NCBI RefSeq assembly: GCF_026544205.1
Contig: NZ_JALNUI010000007.1
Coordinates: forward strand, 1 to 64,000
DNA length: 64,000 nt
Source: Curtobacterium sp. GC_Cur_3
GTDB taxonomy: Bacteria > Actinomycetota > Actinomycetes > Actinomycetales > Microbacteriaceae
Reading direction: 5' to 3'
Shown piece after piece: positions 61,641 to 64,000 of the stretch (position 1 is the stretch's first letter; each line of letters starts with the position of its first letter). Position numbers and translations under genes: made by a program. The notes under the pieces were generated by a model. The model was not told the origin of the DNA. It searched no databases and saw nothing but the letters and a program-made list of their open reading frames with translations.

Positions 61641-62699
61641 CTACGAGCGGGCGGTCCGGGCTCCGGAGGTGACGGTGACGTCCGCCGGTGGACCGACCGA
61701 GCCGCGCTCGACGAGCTCGCACGCCTGACGGTGGTGGGAGGGGTCGGCGGTGTCGCCGTCGATGCGTTCGATGGCGCGCCGTGCCGCCCACTCGCCCATC
61801 GCGCGGTGCGGGAGCTGCACCGTGGTCAGGCCGGGGTCGAGCGCGTCGGCGACGTAGTGCTGGTTGTCGAAACCGACGACGGACAGGGCCTCGGGGATGC
61901 CGATGCCGAGCCGCTGCGCGACCTGGTAGAAGCCGAACGCGAGCTGGTCCCCGAAGCAGAACACGGCGGTCGGCCGGTCGGTCCTGCCCAGCAGCTCCGC
62001 GGCGACGGGTCGCGCGGCCGCCGTGGTGCTGTCGGATGCGGCGACGACCAGACGCTCGTCGAACGGCAGCCCCGCAGCGTGGAGGGCGTCGAGGTACCCC
62101 TGGAACCGCTGGTGTGCAGCGGGCACGTCCTCGGCGACCCCGCAGTACGCGATCCGCCGGTGACCGGCGTCGATCAGGTGCCGGACAGCGCCCTCCGCTC
62201 CCCCGCGCTCGTCCGGGACGACCCAGTCGGCCCGGGACTCCGGGTCGGACGGAAGCCCGTCGAGGACGATGAGCGGGATCCGGTCCGGAACCACCGGGAG
62301 GTCGACCGCGCGGTGCCAGGCGGCGGCGTACACGAGCGCGTCGACGTTGCGCTGCACGAGGCTGCGGACGGCCACGCGCTCCTGCGCCGCGTCGCCGTCG
62401 GTGTCGATGAGCAGCAGCAGGAAGCTCTCCGACTGTGCGACGCGTTCCGCACCGCCCAGCATCGAGCTGGCGAACGGGGCACTCGCCACCTGGTCCGAGA
62501 GCAGCCCGATCGTGTGCGTCCGTCGCGTCCGGAGGCCTCGTGCCATGAGGTCCGGGACGTACCCGAGCTCATCGGCGACCTGTCGGACGTGCGCGCTGAG
62601 CGCGGGACGGATGCGCCCCTCGTCGAGCCCGTTGAGCACGAGCGAGACCGTGGAGGCGGACACTCCGGCTTTCGCAGCGACGTCGCGCAGGGTCAGCAT
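61641..62699 (-). CDS. LacI-family transcriptional regulator of the fructoside locus
   Basis: 352 aa repressor. Helix-turn-helix and hinge in residues 1-58 (LTLRDVAAKAGVSASTVSLVLNG, LGYVPDLMARGL), effector domain with IGLLSDQVASAPFASSMLGG and SVVGFDNQHYVADALDPGLTTVQLP. AAGGAGG precedes ATG 62699. It is the first gene of the cluster and reads in the same direction; two GTCAA/TTGAC inverted repeats upstream (62730-62743, 62758-62772) are its likely autoregulatory operators. Confidence 0.94.
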   Translation of the reverse strand: MLTLRDVAAKAGVSASTVSLVLNGLDEGRIRPALSAHVRQVADELGYVPDLMARGLRTRRTHTIGLLSDQVASAPFASSMLGGAERVAQSESFLLLLIDTDGDAAQERVAVRSLVQRNVDALVYAAAWHRAVDLPVVPDRIPLIVLDGLPSDPESRADWVVPDERGGAEGAVRHLIDAGHRRIAYCGVAEDVPAAHQRFQGYLDALHAAGLPFDERLVVAASDSTTAAARPVAAELLGRTDRPTAVFCFGDQLAFGFYQVAQRLGIGIPEALSVVGFDNQHYVADALDPGLTTVQLPHRAMGEWAARRAIERIDGDTADPSHHRQACELVERGSVGPPADVTVTSGARTARS

Positions 62700-62729
62700 G
62701 AGGCCTCCTTCCGGTGATCGACGCTCGGT

Positions 62730-62772
62730 GTCAATCGGTTGACGTGGACGTTATGGCGTCAAGAACGTTGAC
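62730..62772. promoter_or_regulatory. Two LacI-type operators upstream of the fructoside locus
   Basis: GTCAA-tcgg-TTGAC at 62730-62743 (central CG, LacI-like) and GTCAA-gaacg-TTGAC at 62758-62772. Their centres are about 28 bp apart, near three helical turns, which would allow both to be bound on one face of the DNA. Confidence 0.65.
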
Positions 62773-62819
62773 ACCACACCGTTACCCGACCGTGATGTTG
62801 CGGGTCGTCCGCCGCGGGA

Positions 62820-63419
62820 TCAGCGCCGCGCGACGACCGCATGGCCGAGCTCGGAGTCGAGCAGCATCGCCATCGCCGCGGTCACCAGGACGTCACCCTG
62901 GGCACGGGCGATCCGACCGGACGCGACGAGCGCCGCGATCCCCTGCATGGTCGCGCCGAAGAGCATCGTGAAGGTGTCACGTGACCCGTCCGCCACGGAG
63001 GGGCCCGCTGGACCCATCACGTCGTCGAGCGCCGCGAACAACCGGCCGGCTGCCTCCTGCACGGCCCCGGGTCGTGCGCTCGTCTTGGCGGCGAACATCA
63101 GCTCCATCAGCGCGGCGTCCTCGATCGCGAAGTCGACGTAGGCCTGTGCGACGCGGTCGAAGCCGACACGAGCGGACTCGGCGCCGTCGAGAGCGGAGCG
63201 CACCGCTCGCGTCAGCCGGTCGAACCCCTGCTCGGCGAGCGCGTCGAGCAGGGCCTGACGGTCGATGAAGTGGCTCCGCGGTGCGCCGTGGCTGACACCG
63301 GCCTGGCGGGCGAGCTCACGGAGCGACAGGCCCTCGGACCCGGCGGTGCGGAGCATGACCTCGGCCTGTTCGAGCAGGACGGCCCGCAGGTTCCCGTGGT
63401 GGAACGGCCGCGTCGTCAT
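62820..63419 (-). CDS. TetR-family transcriptional regulator
   Basis: 199 aa repressor. N-terminal helix-turn-helix about 28-60 (GLSLRELARQAGVSHGAPRSHFIDRQALLDAL); C-terminal ligand-binding helices with the WHG-like TMLFGATMQGIAALVASGR segment. ATG 63419 is preferred; GTG 63425 is in frame. Divergent from the NAD(P)-binding gene and probably controls it and itself through the palindrome at 63457-63471. Confidence 0.92.
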   Translation of the reverse strand: MTTRPFHHGNLRAVLLEQAEVMLRTAGSEGLSLRELARQAGVSHGAPRSHFIDRQALLDALAEQGFDRLTRAVRSALDGAESARVGFDRVAQAYVDFAIEDAALMELMFAAKTSARPGAVQEAAGRLFAALDDVMGPAGPSVADGSRDTFTMLFGATMQGIAALVASGRIARAQGDVLVTAAMAMLLDSELGHAVVARR

Positions 63420-63456
63420 GGACACAGCCTACGAGGATGTAGGCATTGACTCCTTT

Positions 63457-63471
63457 CTAGACACTGACTAG
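63457..63471. promoter_or_regulatory. TetR operator overlapping a promoter
   Basis: ctag-acactga-ctag, 12 of 15 positions palindromic. It lies between a TTGACT -35-like element (63446-63451) and a TAGTTT -10-like element (63469-63474) spaced 17 bp, so binding would block polymerase at the plus-strand gene. Confidence 0.6.
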
Positions 63472-63528
63472 TTTGAGGACGAGGGTCAACACCGGCCCTT
63501 CCCCGCACGATCGACGACAGGACGACCC

Positions 63529-64000
63529 ATGGACCAGCAGAAGACCTTCCTGGTGTTCGGGGGCACCGGACAGACCGGACAGCACTTCCTCCGGCTCGCC
63601 CTGGAACAGGGGCATCGCGTGCGCGCCCTCGCCAGGACCCCCGCGAAGCTCACCCGGACACACCCCGACCTCGAGGTCGTCGCCGGGTCGGTCACCGGCG
63701 ACCTCGACCTCGATGCGCTCCTCGACGGGACCGACGCGGTCGTGGCGATGCTCGGCGACGTCGTGGCGCAGCGCGACCGGCAGGTCAACACGGAGTTCGT
63801 CCGCCGACTCGTCCCGGCCATGCGGCGCCAGGGCGTCTCCCGCTTCCTCTACCAGGCGGGCGGGCTGAGCGCCCCTCCCGGCGAGCGCCTGCCCCCGGTG
63901 CTCCGGGCGGTCCGCGCCACGATCGCGCGCGGGTACATCGGGCAGCACGAGGACAACGAGGCGGTCATGCGGTACCTGAGCGCCGAGGCCGACGACCTGG
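63529..64000 (+). CDS. NAD(P)H-binding (SDR/NmrA-like) oxidoreductase, 3' end outside window
   Basis: First 157 residues of an atypical short-chain dehydrogenase/NAD(P)H-binding protein. Glycine motif GGTGQTGQHFL at about 11-21, then LARTPAKL and VVAGSVTGDLDLDALLDGTDAVVAMLG, the usual dinucleotide-binding pattern, and RRLVPAMRRQGVSRFLYQAGG. ATG 63529 fits this fold. It is divergent from and probably repressed by the TetR protein. The gene is cut by the window edge, not broken. Confidence 0.88.
   Translation, partial: MDQQKTFLVFGGTGQTGQHFLRLALEQGHRVRALARTPAKLTRTHPDLEVVAGSVTGDLDLDALLDGTDAVVAMLGDVVAQRDRQVNTEFVRRLVPAMRRQGVSRFLYQAGGLSAPPGERLPPVLRAVRATIARGYIGQHEDNEAVMRYLSAEADDL

Overview
This is a 64 kb chromosomal stretch of a very GC-rich (clearly above 65%) Gram-positive actinobacterium. 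Core proteins, the actinobacterial gene neighbourhood (glmU-prs, rplY-pth-mfd, mazG, eno, an FtsB-like protein, DUF501), many GTG/TTG starts and dense ATGA/GTGA stop-start overlaps point to Microbacteriaceae. A plant-associated, Curtobacterium-like organism is my best guess; it is an inference, not a database result. I see no prophage, insertion sequence, CRISPR array or rRNA.

Layout. (1) 0-9 kb: ThrE-type exporter, acyl desaturase, tRNA-Leu(UAA), type II NADH dehydrogenase, DUF501, FtsB-like protein, a GAGAC-rich non-coding array, eno and hisS. (2) 9.4-16.7 kb: mazG, nhaA, mfd, pth, rplY. (3) 17-21 kb: a secreted hypothetical protein, a NarL-type two-component pair and a coiled-coil protein. 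(4) 21-32.7 kb: a uronate regulon of mannonate dehydratase, fructuronate-reductase-like enzyme, two TIM-barrel proteins, a Gfo/Idh oxidoreductase and an ABC importer, divergent from lacI-uxaC across a nested palindromic operator. (5) 32.9-39.8 kb: gluconokinase, 6-phosphogluconate dehydrogenase, a BLUF blue-light sensor, a membrane-anchored molybdopterin oxidoreductase, a PrmC-like methyltransferase, prs. (6) 39.9-43 kb: glmU and an MFS transporter. (7) 43-53.3 kb: a sugar-oxidation operon (Gfo/Idh, ThuA, Gfo/Idh, TIM barrel, ROK regulator, polyol dehydrogenase) divergent from xylAB, followed by a CE7 acetyl esterase. (8) 53.4-54.1 kb: a VIT-type Fe/Mn transporter behind DtxR-like boxes. (9) 54.1-62.7 kb: a fructan/fructoside locus (LacI, ABC importer, GH172, GH32, PfkB kinase, GrpB). 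(10) 62.8-64 kb: TetR regulator divergent from an NAD(P)-binding protein that runs off the window.

How it works together. Much of the window serves plant-polysaccharide sugars: uronates (UxaC, UxuB, ManD), gluconate into the pentose phosphate pathway (GntK, Gnd), xylose and acetyl-xylan (XylA, XylB, CE7 esterase) and fructans (GH32, GH172, fructokinase). Each block has its own LacI or ROK regulator and visible inverted-repeat operators. The uronate, gluconate and xylose promoters share a GGCAAC half-site.

Most unusual features: two families of dispersed palindromes at gene 3' ends, one copy of which encodes the N-terminus of an enzyme; the GAGAC array upstream of the FtsB-like gene; the GH172/GH32 locus; the ThuA/Gfo-Idh operon next to xylAB; and a ~22 kb accessory block between prs and rplY, which are neighbours in many actinobacteria.
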